This document shows, piece by piece, positions 10,301 to 20,963 of a stretch of DNA of 64,000 nucleotides (the first letter of the stretch is position 1; each line of letters starts with the position of its first letter). Origin of the DNA: Psococerastis gibbosa (Eukaryota; Arthropoda; Insecta; Psocodea; Psocidae); NCBI GenBank assembly GCA_963971405.1, contig OZ020490.1:32079464-32143463 (forward strand). Reading direction: 5' to 3'. The position numbers and the translations under genes were made by a program. The notes beneath the pieces were generated by a model. It made no database searches. It saw nothing but the letters and a program-made list of their open reading frames with translations, and had not been told where the DNA came from.

Positions 10301-13300
10301 CATCTAATTAATTATTTTAATATTTTTTATAATATTTTTACTATGCCTGGACCTTATTTCGCTGCATATAATTTAAAATATATATTCTCCATGGTTTATA
10401 GAAAAATATCACTTTAAAATAATACGTAATTAAAAATAATTTTAAAATAGTATTGAGGCTTATGGAAAAATCAACGCTTTGATATCATTGCAACTGGTGC
10501 TGCCATCTACAAAATGACGCCACAAATGAACCCCCTACGCGTCGGCCAAGGCTGTAGCCAGAGGGGGGTCTAGGGGGTCCGGGCCCCTCCCGAAATATTT
10601 GCAGCGTACACTTGATAGAGGGCAGTTTTAAATATATTAAGGCTATCTTACCTCCAGTGGCGTCAGATAAACCCCTCCCGAAAAAAAAATCTGGCTACAG
10701 CCTTGACGTCGGCGCCTCTGCATGACTGGCCTTTTCCAAATTGTACGGATTTCCCGCTTGTAGAATGACATTTGCGCTTTACTACCTAACGTAGTATTCT
10801 TGTCCCAATAAATCTGCAGTTAAAGCTAAGAAAAATTTAAATTTGAAAAAGGCAGTAGATAAATTTAATTTTAATTTGGGAATGAACATGTTTATTGGGT
10901 ACCTATGTTATAGCTGGCAAATGTGATACTCGTATTTTTGTTGGAAATCCCAAACGATAAAAAATAACAACTGTATTATACATAGTTTATGGACTATTTT
11001 CTCGTAAATGATTAAATTCAATGATGTAACTTTCGATTAGTCCCTGCTTGATTATGTTTTTACAAAGCTCATCATAGCTTAAGGCAGGGTATCCAGTGGC
11101 GGAGCGTGCATGTAAGGCGTGCAATGCCGCATTACTCTCAAACAATCCTTAGAATGTATGCCGCTTCATTGAAATCTATAGGAAGCCGCGAGAAAATAAG
11201 ATGAGCATGATGTGATCGGCGCAGTCTAAGAAAATTAAAAATCTCGTTACGTTAGAATTAAAATTGTGTTTTTTTTTGGTTTTTACATTGTCAAGCATTA
11301 CACTTGCAATTATCCCACGCTCCGCCACTGAGGGTATCCCGTCTCCAGACTCAGTCACAACTAGTATTTTTATTCTTCATGTATTAATAATTTTTAGGAG
11401 CCTCTTGAGTCCATTTAATTTACGCCTGACAGTTTTAAGATGGCTTTATTATTTACATGTTAGTATAATATATAAGTTACGACCGAATCTAGGAAAGAAA
11501 GAAAGAATGTAAAGTAGTGGAACGGACTCTGACTTTCACTTTCACCCGAAAGGTTGTTGGTTCTAGTCCCACACTAGTTGCATTTTCTGGCCATGCTTCG
11601 GAGGACATGTAAAGCAAGGGGCGATTATCATGACAATATGTACCTTATGGAACCTGCTGTTCAGAAAAGGGAAGTCGTGCTCTTGCCAAACCACTGCCTC
11701 AGGTGTTTCAACCTGGATGTTCTTCTGCCGGGAGTCCTCTGCCCTTCTATCCTCACATGGATTATTACATGCAGAAGGCGATACTTTTCTTTCCTCAACA
11801 CATAACCGAAGTATGTTAGTTTCCGTTTCTTAACCGTCAGCAGCTACTCTACTTCTGTATCCATTCACCTCAGGACCTCAGCATTACGGACACGATGTTC
11901 GCTGCATTCGTCTGAATACCCACATTTTAAATGCACTGATTCTGTTCTCCGTAGCATGTATTAATAGTTATTTAATTAAATTGGTAAGCAAGTAATATTT
12001 TATTAGTATGGGCCTATATTTATTGTGTTATAGATCATATGACTCATATACGATAATATTGACTCATCATAAACAGATCATTAGCCTGTTTTCAGGCATG
12101 AATCATTCTTTCCAATAATCATTGCTTCGTATCGGACCGGTTTATTTGTTTGAGTACCAGCTAGACTGGACAACGAATGTCAACAACGCAGTCTTATGTA
12201 ACGTCATACATGCATGGCAATATGAGTCATAAGTCCCAGAAACAAGCAACAACGCATTGCGGATGGCTGCAAAAAGTGGATACATTCCAAGAAGGGCGAC
12301 GCCAGGATTTCAGCTGGGGGGGGAGGGGGCAGGAGGTAGGTCCCCACCCCCCTTTCAAAGTCATTTCGTAAAGAATGATTATAGCTTAGCATGTAATAGT
12401 AGAGCAGTAACAGGCTCATTGGGGGGGGGGGGGGGGGCAGCGGATGGTTTAGGAGCGGGCCCTTGATACATTCGGAGCTTCGCCATGACTCCATAAGATA
12501 ATGGGTTTCGAAAAGTGAAAAAGCACACGGTCATTGGAAGAAACACTGATGTGCTTATTGTTCGGCTTGGTTTGGCCGTTGACATATTTTAGGAGAGAAA
12601 AAAACACTCAAACTAAGATACGCATAAGAAACCCTAGACAAATACATAAATATGCATAAATTAAAAAAAAAAAATCAAAAAGCCATTAGTATCTATTGAA
12701 AAAATTAGAATTGAAAAATAATCAAAAGCCAACGACACGTGGTGTTCCCAAGCGGTCACCCATCCAAGTACTAACCACGCCCGATGTTGCTTAACTTCGG
12801 TGATCGGACGAGAACCGGTGTATTCAACATGGTATGGTCGTTGACATTAGTATCACACTATTGAAACTGCTTGAGTTAAACATTTAGAAAAGCACCTTTT
12901 GAAAAAAAATAGAATAGAAAAATAATCAAAAAGCCAACGACACGTGGTGTTCCCAAGCGGTCACCCATCCAAGTACTAACCACGCCCGATGTTGCTTAAC
13001 TTCGGTGATCGGACGAGAACCGGTGTGTTCAACATGGTATGGTCGTTGACATTAGTATCACACTATTGAAACTGCTTGAGTTAAACATTTAGAAAAGCAT
13101 CTTTTGAAAAAAAAATAGAGAATTGAAAAATAATCAAAAAGCCAACGACACGTGGTGTTCCCAAGCGGTCACCCATCCAAGTACTAACCACGCCCGATGT
13201 TGCTTAACTTCGGTGATCGGACGAGAACCGGTGTGTTCAACATGGTATGGTCGTTGACATTTAGCTGCACATGAACATTTCCACATGACTCGACTAGACG

Positions 13301-16300
13301 TACGAGTATTTTTGCTTCTTATCATCTTCATGTTTTCCTGATACAATTTTCTCTTGTTTGTGCGGCTACGGCAGTGGTGATTAGTTTTGTTGTTTATTTG
13401 TTGTGACAGGTGTAGTAAGTAAGTAGTTGTAGACAGGTATTGTCATCCGCCATATTGTATCCATTATAATTCTGGTGTATAAGCCAAGCATTGGGTGTTT
13501 ACCTATTTATTTTTAGAAATTTATCGTTGTTTATTTATTATTATTTAAAAAAACGTGCTACCAATTAGGGAAGTGTTTAATAAAAAACTACTAAAACATG
13601 TATTCGTTTTTTTCAATATTTTTAATTCGTTTACTTACAAGACTTACCATATAGGAAATATGGGATACAACATGGCGGATGACAATACCCGGGTATATAT
13701 ATATAGTGCCTTAGTAGTTAGTAATCTTATAGACTTCTATTCTAGTCTATGTATCTAGTCTTTCTTCTAGCCCAGGGGTTCCCAACCTTTTTTTGCCCGT
13801 GGACCACTAGATTATTTTATGATTTTCCGTGGACCACCATAGCTGCGACAGGAAAATCGTCAAATTCTATGATGATTTGTGCCTACAATTACATGCTAAT
13901 ATTTGTTTCAATGTTTAGGACTGGCATTTGGGTTTTATTGTTCAGTGCCAAGACCAGGCCCGTACCCAGGATTTTTTTTTTTTTTTGGGGGGGGGGCAAG
14001 AACAAAAAATTTTATAAATGATAGGTGCATCCTTATTGATTTTAGTAGTTTTAGCTAAAACTCTTACATTATTTTTTTTTATCAAAGTTATAGGGGGGGC
14101 ATGGCCCCCTTTGTCCCCCCCCCCCCTTGGGTACGGGCCAGGCCAAGACTTACTGCATTTTACTTCAAATTTCCAATATCTCAGCTGATAAATGCTGATA
14201 GCCACGCCATGTTAAAATGTCTGAGACCATATATCTTAGACCATATAATACATTATTTGTGTTGCGATGCCAACATGGCTGTGACGTCATCTGCTGGCAA
14301 AAGGTAAAAAACGCTTTTATATATAGGGCCACTTGAATACAATAAACTTTCTCTAGAACTTCGTGGCGCACCTACACGCAAAATATTTCAAAATAAGGTG
14401 AAACATGCAATACTACAAAAAGCACAGCACTTTGGAACTTCTAATAACATGCCTCTCTCAACATACCTCATACCATCTGTATACCAAATGGATCTGTACT
14501 TATACATATTACTACTTTAAATTTTTAGTTCTTATATTGTTATCGGCACCTTGCCTCCACGTGCAAAATGGCTGCACAATGGCAAGGGACCCAAAGAAGA
14601 AAAATGTATTATCTAAATTTATGTAACTGAATTTATTTTGGGAATTACACTATTATTATTATTATTATAAGCATAATGATTGGTCCCCCAACTTTTTGAT
14701 GCAGTGCAGAGTATTAAATGGTCTAAGGGTGCAGTAAATAGATAGGGGAAGTTGAGCAAAGGAATTTGAGCTGTTTAAGTTATTTCAATGAAACAATAGG
14801 CGTTCTAAAACCTAAGACACAATAACAATAAATAAATAAGTAAAACCCCAATATTTCAGGCTTCAGCCCTATTTTTCCCCCATCATATCCTCCGAACCCT
14901 CTGGCTCATGCGCAAAGGACACTAGTAGTAGTAGTAGTAGTGTTTGTCGGGTTAATAACGACTTAGGCCTCATATTTGGGCCCATAGAGCGACCCCGACT
15001 TGACAGTCCTATGCCACCCCATAGGACAGTGGACCCCCTGATTATAGTGGATTCCGAACCACTTGGGAAACACAATGAAGTCACTCGATTAGTTCGGAGG
15101 TAACCAGGACAAGTCCTACCATGTTTCCCTACCGGCACTGTGCACACGACCAAGTTATCTGCGGCTTTGAACCTGCTCTGGTCCACTAGATTCAACTTGG
15201 TATGGCGGCCGGCGGACACTAAGGTCATTGATGTAAAAGCTGCGTACGTCCGTGAGAACGGCTTTCCGCATTTTATACACTTTTATGAAAATGTGTGGAG
15301 GGGTGCCAAATTATACTCCGCCCCCTTCGAAAACCTGTCGTTATGCTACTGACAAGCGCCTCCCCCTTTCGTCAGCAGGTACCGCGTCTGGTGGTTTCAG
15401 TAATATCTGTACTGAGAAACATGAGAAAAACACCGGCTGCTTAGTTCCACATCATGTCCTCCACATACAAACATTGGTCTATGAGGTGCCTTTTTAGTTT
15501 ACTTCTAAAAGCTGTCATTTTTTGGATTTCAAATTTCAGGTGAAAATCGAGACTCTAGACTTTCACCACTACCTGCCTATCTTCTTCGAGGGGCTTACCG
15601 AAACGGTGAGTCCTTACAAGTTCTTGGCAGAGCAGGGAGTTCACGACCTCCTCACCCACGGTGGACACAAGGTTCTACCTGTAGTGCCGCAGCTTATTGT
15701 ACCAATCAAAAGTAAGATCCGAAAAATTCCACATAAATTCAGCATTTTGTGATAATAGGTAACATATTGTAACAATAAAATATTAAATATGGTTTATACC
15801 GTATAGTGTACTCTTTTGGGAAATTCCCCGGTGTAGAGGGTGAGTTCAGAGCGAGCCAATCAGGGCCCAGTATTCACTTACACAGTGTCCAGGTTTAAAT
15901 CTCCGTGCACAACCCCCTACCCAGTCACTCGCTAGTCTACGCAGCGCCGCTGAAGATGTCGACCGCAGCTGCTAGACGAAACGTTTGGAAGATCACTTTC
16001 ATATCGACGAAGGTCCATCAGCCCGGATTCAACTGGTTCTTCAAATGACTATGTACTGTGTAGAGTAGTGGTACGGACTCTGACTTTGAAAGGTTGTTGG
16101 TTCGAGTCCTACGCTTCCTAAATTTTCTGGCCATGCTTCGGAGCGCATGTAAAACAGGCGGTCCCGGGCTTTCCTAGTTGAGTGTAAGAGAGGGCTTTAT
16201 AGCCCTAACTCCGCTAGGTTGGGGTAGTAATAGAACAAAAAGTCCTTATTTATTTATGACTCTAGCCGTGAATGCCTTTGTAGATACATTATTTTTGATA

Positions 16301-18597
16301 TTTCTTCATATTTCCAGATGCCTTAAGCACAAAGCATCCCGCAGTGATGTGTACCATTTTGAAAGCCATCCAGCACCTTGTTTTGTCGACGGACATGGCT
16401 GGGGAGGCCCTGGTTCCATATTATAGGCAAATTTTGCCTATTTTCAACATGTTCTGCAATAAAAATAGTATGTGACATGCCAATAACATTGTTTGCTTAC
16501 AATTACAAATCTTCTTTCTTTCTTTTCCTTGTCCAGTATTCCCTGGACAAGGTACAAGGAGCATACATTACAAAAATACAATGCATAATAATACCATCCC
16601 GCATCCCCAAGCTAGCGCTTATTTGGGACAAAAGACTCATACAGTGCTGCTAAACAAGGCTTAATCATTTATTTTTGTTATTTATTTATAATGTTTATTT
16701 TATTTTTATTTTATTTTAACTTGTTATTTTAATGTCAGTTTTTATTATTATTATTAACTCCCATTGACCAGCCATCTTTTTATACCCGCTTTTAACTCAC
16801 ACATCTGTTTAAATTTTTTCATTTGTGGAGGAAGTTCATTAAATAATAATAATAATATTTTTTTTTTTTTCCTAACTGGTTACTCCACCAGCTAGGGGAT
16901 TATATTAATTCAAAATAAAAATAGACTAATTACCATTCACGACCACCCCAAAGCTTCCGCTTGTCGGGGGTGGCGTCTTCTTCACTAAATGTTGCAACTT
17001 TTTAAGGGTATTGTGGGTTCAATAGGTCTTGCCTATTGAGTCTCTAGCAACCATTTTTTTTAATAATAATATTATTATTATTATTAATAATTATAAGAAT
17101 AAAAATAATAATTTTTTTAATAATAATAGTTTATATTTGAGCCATCAACAGATCAGGTCCACAACGATGACATTAGCTTATAAAAGAAAATACAGTCTGC
17201 AGCCATCCTCCTACACTCAAGAAAGTTCATCCCAAACTCCAATTGCAACTGAGCTGTGCTAACAATTATAAATATATATATATATATTATATATAAAAAT
17301 TATATTTACAAAATGTTTGGACGGTTGGTTCGCTGGCCCCCTTGACCTTGGGACCCCCAGTTTCACCACTGTCGTATCATACCTTAGATTACCAATGCTT
17401 ATAGTTCTGTTAAACTGCGTATTAGGTCTACATAATAATTAATGAATTATTAAATTTTATGTTTGAGCCATGAGGAGCTGTCCTTGGAACGATTTGCTGC
17501 ATTTTCTAGCCATGCTTCGGAGGGCATGTAAAGCAGGCTGTCCCGGGCCTTACTAGTTCAGCGTAAGAGAGGGCTTTATAGCCCTAAATCCGCTAGGTTG
17601 GCTTAGTAATAGAACAAAAAGTCAATATTTATTTTATCTAGCAGCAGTGGCGGCTCGTGGAGTTAAGCCTGAGTGTTCAAAATGTTTTGTAAACAAGAAA
17701 TTATCGTACTTTTTGGACGAAATTAATTAATTGCTCCTTCTGCAGCCACAAAGATATAAAAGGGAACAGATGAAAAAATCTTAAAAAATACGAGCTTTCT
17801 CTGAAAGCTGTCTATTTCCCTTACAGATTTACAACTGTTCTACTAAATGGGTTTAAGGCTCTTTATCCAATTTTTTTAAAGGTAATAGTATTTCAGTTCA
17901 GAAAATATAAACTTCCTGCGATAACTTGGATTTTTTATGAGTTTTTTATCTGTTCACTTTGTTATCTTTGTATCTGTGGAATGAGCAATAAATTATTTCC
18001 GTCAAAAAATCAGCAAAATTTCTTGTTTACAAAACATTTTGAACTCTCAGCCTTAAATTTGGTTATTGGCTGACTGAGTTGAGTGCATCAAAACATTGAA
18101 AAAAAAATATTCACGACTTTTCAGTTAGCATTTGTGCCCGTCTTGAAGCAATAGATAAGCACCATGGATTGATTTAGTGCCTGAACAACGTTATTGTGAC
18201 TTGAACCTAGCAAATTTGTGGTGCAAGTTTGTGTTCAGAACTCTTTTTCGCGGGTTTGATTTTTCTTTTTTCTTTAATCCATTTAATTTTTAAATTAGAT
18301 GAGGCACTGACTCATTTGCCCACAATGGTGAGCCGCCACTTTCTAACAGGAACTTTCATTAAATTATTTCTGGCTCTTCCACATTCTGTTCTATTTTGTT
18401 TTTGTCCCTAGCTACCACAAAATATTTTTTTTCCAGAGAATTTATGGGATGGCATAGACTACAGTCAGCAACGCCGGGAAAACTTGGGAGACATGGTGCA
18501 AGAAACGCTGGAGCTTTTGGAGCGGTATGGAGGAGAAGACGCGTTTATAAATATCAAGTACATGGTACCTACCTATGAATCATGCATGCTAAACTAG
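7287..18597 (+). CDS. PACRG: PACRG, ciliary doublet-microtubule protein (5 coding exons)
   Basis: The coding exons are 7287-7338, 8410-8603, 15540-15711, 16318-16467 and 18437-18597. All introns are GT-AG, the phases join (1, 0, 1, 1), and the product is 242 aa. Recognisable family segments are [10 protein letters not shown] near residue 28, [13 protein letters not shown] near 55-67, [16 protein letters not shown] in exon 3, [16 protein letters not shown] in exon 4 and the C-terminus [17 protein letters not shown]. The last four-fifths is the ParcG domain. In other animals PACRG sits at the inner junction of ciliary doublet microtubules with CFAP20. Its length is close to other invertebrate PACRGs. 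The ATG was chosen because it opens a short exon with a GTGAGT donor of the right phase; the 5' UTR is unproven. Introns 2 and 4 are packed with repeats, and intron 2 holds three 5S rRNA genes on the other strand. I found no parkin gene upstream. The family identity is very secure; exon 1 is less so. Confidence 0.93.
7437..7590. mobile_element. Degraded MITE related to 44167-44355
   Basis: Left end GTGTATTCCACTTGTCAT, then a shared interior (AAGGAGACTATTA, TTAAGTTATAATA-x-GGTAGAGA, TTATTATTGATG). The right terminus is obscured by a C-tract. It sits in PACRG intron 1. The interior is shared with the better preserved 44167-44355 copy. Confidence 0.5.
7600..8409. other. PACRG intron 1, unassigned part
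   Basis: No recognised gene or intact element. The interval 7720-8160 is moderately GC-rich with no matching copy elsewhere in the window. Confidence 0.4.
8410..8603 (+). CDS. PACRG: PACRG coding exon 2
   Basis: Acceptor TCTTTTCAG at 8401-8409 and donor GTAAGG at 8604. It encodes the family's conserved lead-in ([12 protein letters not shown], then [13 protein letters not shown]) and ends with RWK at phase 0. A second AG at 8446-8447 would also be in frame, giving a shorter exon, but phase with exon 1 favours 8410. Confidence 0.9.
9359..9518. mobile_element. hAT-like G-tract MITE
   Basis: 160 bp with termini CAAGGCCGTAGCCAGG and CCTTGGCTACGGCCTTG. The flanks are GTCCTGAG (9351-9358) and TTCCTGAG (9519-9526), an 8-bp duplication with one change. 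A long G-tract lies just inside the left end, and a G-tract/CCCCCC pair just inside the right. It sits in PACRG intron 2. An 8-bp duplication points to the hAT superfamily (inference). Confidence 0.85.
9890..9973. mobile_element. Partial G-tract MITE, right end only
   Basis: A G-rich and C-rich stretch closes with CCTTGGGTACGGCCTTG, the right terminal repeat of the G-tract family. No matching left end is seen. Confidence 0.5.
10547..10705. mobile_element. hAT-like G-tract MITE
   Basis: Termini CAAGGCTGTAGCCAGAGG and TCTGGCTACAGCCTTG, 159 bp. Flanks are GCGTCGGC and ACGTCGGC (7 of 8). It contains a GGGGGTCCGGGCCCC internal palindrome. Confidence 0.85.
11094..11330. mobile_element. hAT-like MITE, perfect 8-bp duplication
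   Basis: 237 bp. Termini CAGTGGCGGAGCGTGC and ACGCTCCGCCACTG, flanked by AGGGTATC at 11086-11093 and 11331-11338. It lacks the G-tracts of its relatives, so it may show the ancestral end structure. Confidence 0.9.
11511..11630 (+). mobile_element. tRNA-derived SINE, 3'-truncated
   Basis: A-box-like GTAGTGGAACGGA at about 11513 and B-box-like GGTTCTAGTCC near 11561, then the shared body to about 11630. The downstream half of the body is missing. Confidence 0.65.
12288..12465. mobile_element. hAT-like G-tract MITE, perfect 8-bp duplication
   Basis: Starts CAAGAAGGGCGACGCCAGG and ends GGGCCCTTG, flanked by ATACATTC at 12280-12287 and 12466-12473. A long G-tract is at about 12420-12437. The right terminal repeat is short and diverged. 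Confidence 0.8.
12728..12845 (-). rRNA. 5S rRNA gene, tandem copy 1
   Basis: The minus strand opens with GTCAACGACCATACCATG and closes with ACGTGTCGTTGGC, 118 bp. It has the internal control region (AAGTTAAGCAACATCGGGC, then GGATGGGTGACCGCTTGGGA) of metazoan 5S. One base near the 5' end (GAATACACC) differs from the other three copies (GAACACACC). A short T4 run follows the gene, shorter than in the other copies. Confidence 0.95.
12933..13050 (-). rRNA. 5S rRNA gene, tandem copy 2
   Basis: Identical by eye to copies 3 and 4. It begins 205 bp from copy 1, with a conserved spacer (TTAGTATCACACTATTG). The gene is followed on its own strand by TTTTT, a Pol III terminator. Confidence 0.97.
13141..13258 (-). 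rRNA. 5S rRNA gene, tandem copy 3
   Basis: Intact 118-bp gene 208 bp from copy 2, with a TTTTT terminator. Its upstream spacer (beyond 13258) no longer matches the array, so this is the array edge. It lies in PACRG intron 2 on the opposite strand. Confidence 0.97.
13432..13694. mobile_element. Terminal-inverted-repeat MITE (GACAGGTATTG family)
   Basis: Ends GACAGGTATTGTCATCCGCC and GGCGGATGACAATACCCGGG. An inverted second copy lies at 52132-52385, sharing the interior AAATTTAT-x-GTTGTTTAT and AAAACGT-x-CTACCAATTAG. About 260 bp, no ORF. The target duplication is unclear. Confidence 0.75.
13773..14180. mobile_element. hAT MITE (CAGGGGTTCCCAA family), right-truncated and interrupted
   Basis: Starts CAGGGGTTCCCAACC and follows the complete copy 46025-46322 (inverted) until about 14180, where similarity stops and no right end is found. 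A second MITE (13955-14141) is inserted at GCCAAGAC. Confidence 0.8.
13955..14141. mobile_element. G-tract MITE inserted in hAT MITE at GCCAAGAC
   Basis: 187 bp. Ends CAGGCCCGTACCCAGG and CTTGGGTACGGGCCAG. Flanked by the perfect 8-bp duplication GCCAAGAC (13947-13954, 14142-14149), confirmed by the empty site in the 46025 copy, which reads GTGCCAAGACTTAACTG. T-tract and G-tract inside the left end, C-tract inside the right. Confidence 0.9.
14922..15213 (-). mobile_element. 5S-headed SINE, (CTA)n-tail subfamily
   Basis: On the minus strand it begins GCCGGCCGCCATACCAAGTT, resembling the 5' end of 5S rRNA, and ends in a (CTA)n tail (GTAGTAGTAG on the + strand at 14926). The middle contains GTGGTTCGGAATCCACTATA as in the (CAA)n subfamily. 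A second copy is at 26046-26290. Confidence 0.7.
15540..15711 (+). CDS. PACRG: PACRG coding exon 3
   Basis: Acceptor AAATTTCAG and donor GTAAGA. It encodes [19 protein letters not shown] through [11 protein letters not shown], the most conserved part of the ParcG domain. Confidence 0.95.
15950..16290 (+). mobile_element. SINE-like repeat K, interrupted by a tRNA-SINE
   Basis: Runs from CGCAGCGCCGCTGAAGATG through GACGAAACGTTTGGAAG and CCCGGATTCAACTGGTTCTT. It is split at 16050 by the SINE at 16051-16255 and resumes with ACTCTAGCCGTGAATGCCTT. The same order occurs uninterrupted at 62618-62740. Confidence 0.7.
16051..16255 (+). mobile_element. tRNA-derived SINE, best preserved copy
   Basis: A-box-like TAGAGTAGTGG at 16061-16071 and a perfect B box GGTTCGAGTCC at 16099-16109 give a tRNA-type Pol III promoter. 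The body (GTAAGAGAGGGCTTTATAGC) and an A/T-rich tail follow. Flanked by ATGACT at 16045-16050 and 16256-16261, inside repeat K. Confidence 0.8.
16318..16467 (+). CDS. PACRG: PACRG coding exon 4
   Basis: Acceptor ATTTCCAG and donor GTATGT. It encodes [20 protein letters not shown] through [12 protein letters not shown], with split codons at both edges that join exons 3 and 5. Confidence 0.95.
16505..16840 (-). mobile_element. LINE 3' end (same family as 32668-33375)
   Basis: On the minus strand it encodes the terminal peptide [12 protein letters not shown] through LVNGS and stop, then a 3' UTR ending in an AAGAAAG-rich tail. It matches the + strand at 33050-33375. A severely 5'-truncated copy inside PACRG intron 4. 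Confidence 0.75.
16841..17300. repeat. AT-rich microsatellite-rich interval
   Basis: Contains (TAA/TTA)n at 17055-17095 and (TA)n at 17268-17292, with T-tracts at 16859. No gene signal. PACRG intron 4. Confidence 0.7.
17491..17632 (+). mobile_element. tRNA-derived SINE body, head missing
   Basis: Shares TTTTCTAGCCATGCTTCGG to the A/T-rich tail with the 16051 copy. The Pol III boxes are absent. It is immediately followed by the target site of the hAT MITE at 17645. Confidence 0.7.
17645..18341. mobile_element. hAT-like non-autonomous element, 697 bp
   Basis: Ends CAGTGGCGGCTCGTGG and GAGCCGCCACTT, flanked by TCTAGCAG and TCTAACAG (7 of 8). Long sub-terminal inverted arms (TTCAAAATGTTTTGTAAACA near 17677 and its inverse near 18025). 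No transposase ORF. The right edge lies 95 bp before PACRG exon 5. Confidence 0.85.
18437..18597 (+). CDS. PACRG: PACRG terminal coding exon
   Basis: Acceptor after a T-tract (TTTTTCCAG). It encodes [19 protein letters not shown] through YESCMLN and the stop TAG. A canonical AATAAA was not seen in the next 300 bases; AT-rich variants near 18765 are possible poly(A) signals. Confidence 0.95.
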
Positions 18598-18944
18598 CTT
18601 AATTCAAAAATTGATACACGTAATTTTAAATACAACATGATTCACGATTTGTTATGTTTCCCTCTATTCCTCAAATGCAACTCTTATTCATATAATTATT
18701 TACTTAATTACAGGCCACGTTGTGACTGGTATCTTATAAAAATATAGTGTCATTGGCTATTGTACTCAATATAAATTATACATTAATTATATATTATATT
18801 GCATTGTGTTAAATATAATTATTCATTCATAGCTTGTAGAGCCACAGTTCTTCTTATGGGTAATCGGGACTTGCAGGAACTTGCAGTCCGACCAGTTTCA
18901 ATTAGGCCTATATCTTTCCAATTTACAGGTCTATATGTAGAGTA

Positions 18945-19905
18945 AGGAAAGCTTTGTGATGGTCAAAATTTTCGATTCCGAGATTTCAACGGATTTACAC
19001 GACTTGAGGTTCCAGGAGCCCAAAAAGTGGCTTTTACTGCCACAGGCGTCTTTGCATCGATTTTCGGACAAAGAACCGGTCCGAGTTTACTCGAACATGC
19101 TTTCCAATTTATCAAAATTAGTAGATAGAGAAAATGAGTAATTTCATGGTAAATAATTTTCCTACGGTTAAATTTCGGATATCTCGGGGGGGGGGGGGGG
19201 GGGGTTGTCCACCTGACGTCACTGGAGGTGAGGTAAATTCTAGATAGGACAGACACATTACCACACAGCAATACTGGCAAGGCACGCAATGCATTTGAGC
19301 GTGAATTTTCTATAATTTTTTCAAAAAAACATTTTTTTTTACAAAACCATATGTTTTTCAGGGAAAGCAATCTGTCCGGTTTCGTTACTCAATTTAACAC
19401 CTAAAACATGCCTGAAGGTAGAAATCATCGATAGAAAGGTTTCGCAGAAAAATTATTTTTTAGTCATTTTTCATTAAAATTTAGTTATTTTTATTTTTTT
19501 ACCCCCAGAAGCAACCTATCAAGGGGCAAGCGACCCCCCGCATTTCGTTAACATTAATAACGACTACAATATATGTGAATTGAAAAGAAATCGTTGGAGC
19601 CGTTTTTGAGAAATAATTTTTTAGACGTTTTTTTGGAGTTTTTTGAGAATAAAACCCCCCAAATTAAGTTAGCCCCAAATAAAAAAATTCTTCCGAGGTA
19701 TGATTTTTGTGAACCTACATGCCGAATTTCATCAAAATCGACCGAGTAGTTTGCCCGGAAATCGACGCACAGACAGACAGAACGACAGACAGACAGACAT
19801 TTCTAAAAAACCACTTTTTTGGGTTCCTGTGACCTTAAAACGTGTAAATCCGTTGAAATCTCGGAATCGAAAATTTCGACCGTCACAAAGCTTTCCTTAT
19901 ACTAC
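18945..19905. mobile_element. R780 repeat, copy C, with about 110-bp terminal inverted arms
   Basis: The left arm (AAGGAAAGCTTTGTGATGG) and right arm (CCGTCACAAAGCTTTCCTTA) are inverted copies. Between them lies the full R780 body starting at CCGGTCCGAGTTTACTCG (19078). This is the only copy with both arms. It contains a G-tract at 19181-19204 and a (CAGA)n tract near 19770-19797. No coding. Confidence 0.7.
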
Positions 19906-20579
19906 GTATAAATTGGAAAGCAACTAGTAAACTACTCAGTGGATTTGTCTAAAATTGGGCATGTTGGTTCACAAAAATCATACCTAGACCTAGAAACCTA
20001 TTTTATTTCCATTTTGGGCCAACTGAATTTGGGGGGGGGGGGGTTACCCTCGAAAAACTAAAAAAAAAAGTCTAAAAAAAATATTTCTCAAGAACAGCTC
20101 CAAAGATTTCTTTTAGCCTCACATACAGAAGGAGTCTTCACAGTGTTGGTGTTATCGAGTTATACTTAGGTAGTTAAGTGTGTTATGTCTAGCTAAGCTA
20201 ACACACCGGTAACCAGCTAACCAGCGTATTATCCTAAACCCACTTCCAAGTTGGTTAACGTGTTCTTTAACTTGCTATAGCTCAGGTTTGACCGCCGCCA
20301 TAGTTGTTTTTGTCGATTGATGTGAAACACGCGTTCAAAATTTTGTTTTATTTAAATTTATTTGTATAATATATTATCACAAGCAATTACCGTAAGTACT
20401 TAAAATTATAATAACCAAAATGAACAAAAAATATAAACAAATGTGGCACTAGAATAGAGTTCTGCCACTTTCTTTACACCCACGAACGTCTGACTACTAC
20501 CAACACGTTGCTTACTCTGTCGATATAGCATGATAACTCACTCCCGAGCCCCCGAGGTCCACTCACGATTGTGTGTTAA

Positions 20580-20963
20580 GGCGCCCATTCCATTGACCGG
20601 CTAGGGCTATTTCCAACAACGGTGACGTGGTAGCAGACATTCAAGACTTAGGTTACGTTTCCACCGACCTCGCATTGCAGATTGCAAATGACATTGACGG
20701 AAATGTTTGTTTTTCTTTTAATAGAAATCTATTAAAATGTTTGTAATTAATATATCCCAGGAAGCCATTTTTTAATTTTAGTTTGTTTCTTTGTGATTTT
20801 ACTGTATGGTCATTGATCAATTTTAACTATGGCATAGAGGAAAATAAACATTTCCGTCAATTCTGCAATGCGAGGTCGGTGGAGACGCCACCTAAGTCTT
20901 GAATGTCTGCTACCACGTCACCGTTTTTGAAAATAGCCCTAGCCGGTCAATGGAATGGGCACC
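20580..20963. mobile_element. Tourist-like fold-back with TAA duplication
   Basis: Termini GGCGCCCATTCCATTGACC and GGTCAATGGAATGGGCACC, flanked by TAA at 20577-20579 and 20964-20966. Arms are about 70 bp, including ACGTGGTAGCAGACATTCAA and its inverse. Another fold-back (20651-20892) sits inside. Confidence 0.8.
20651..20892. mobile_element. Innermost fold-back of the 20-21 kb nest
   Basis: Arms TTTCCACCGACCTCGCATTG and CAATGCGAGGTCGGTGGAGA. Interior shared with 1933-2189 (AATGACATTGACGGAAATG). Confidence 0.7.
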
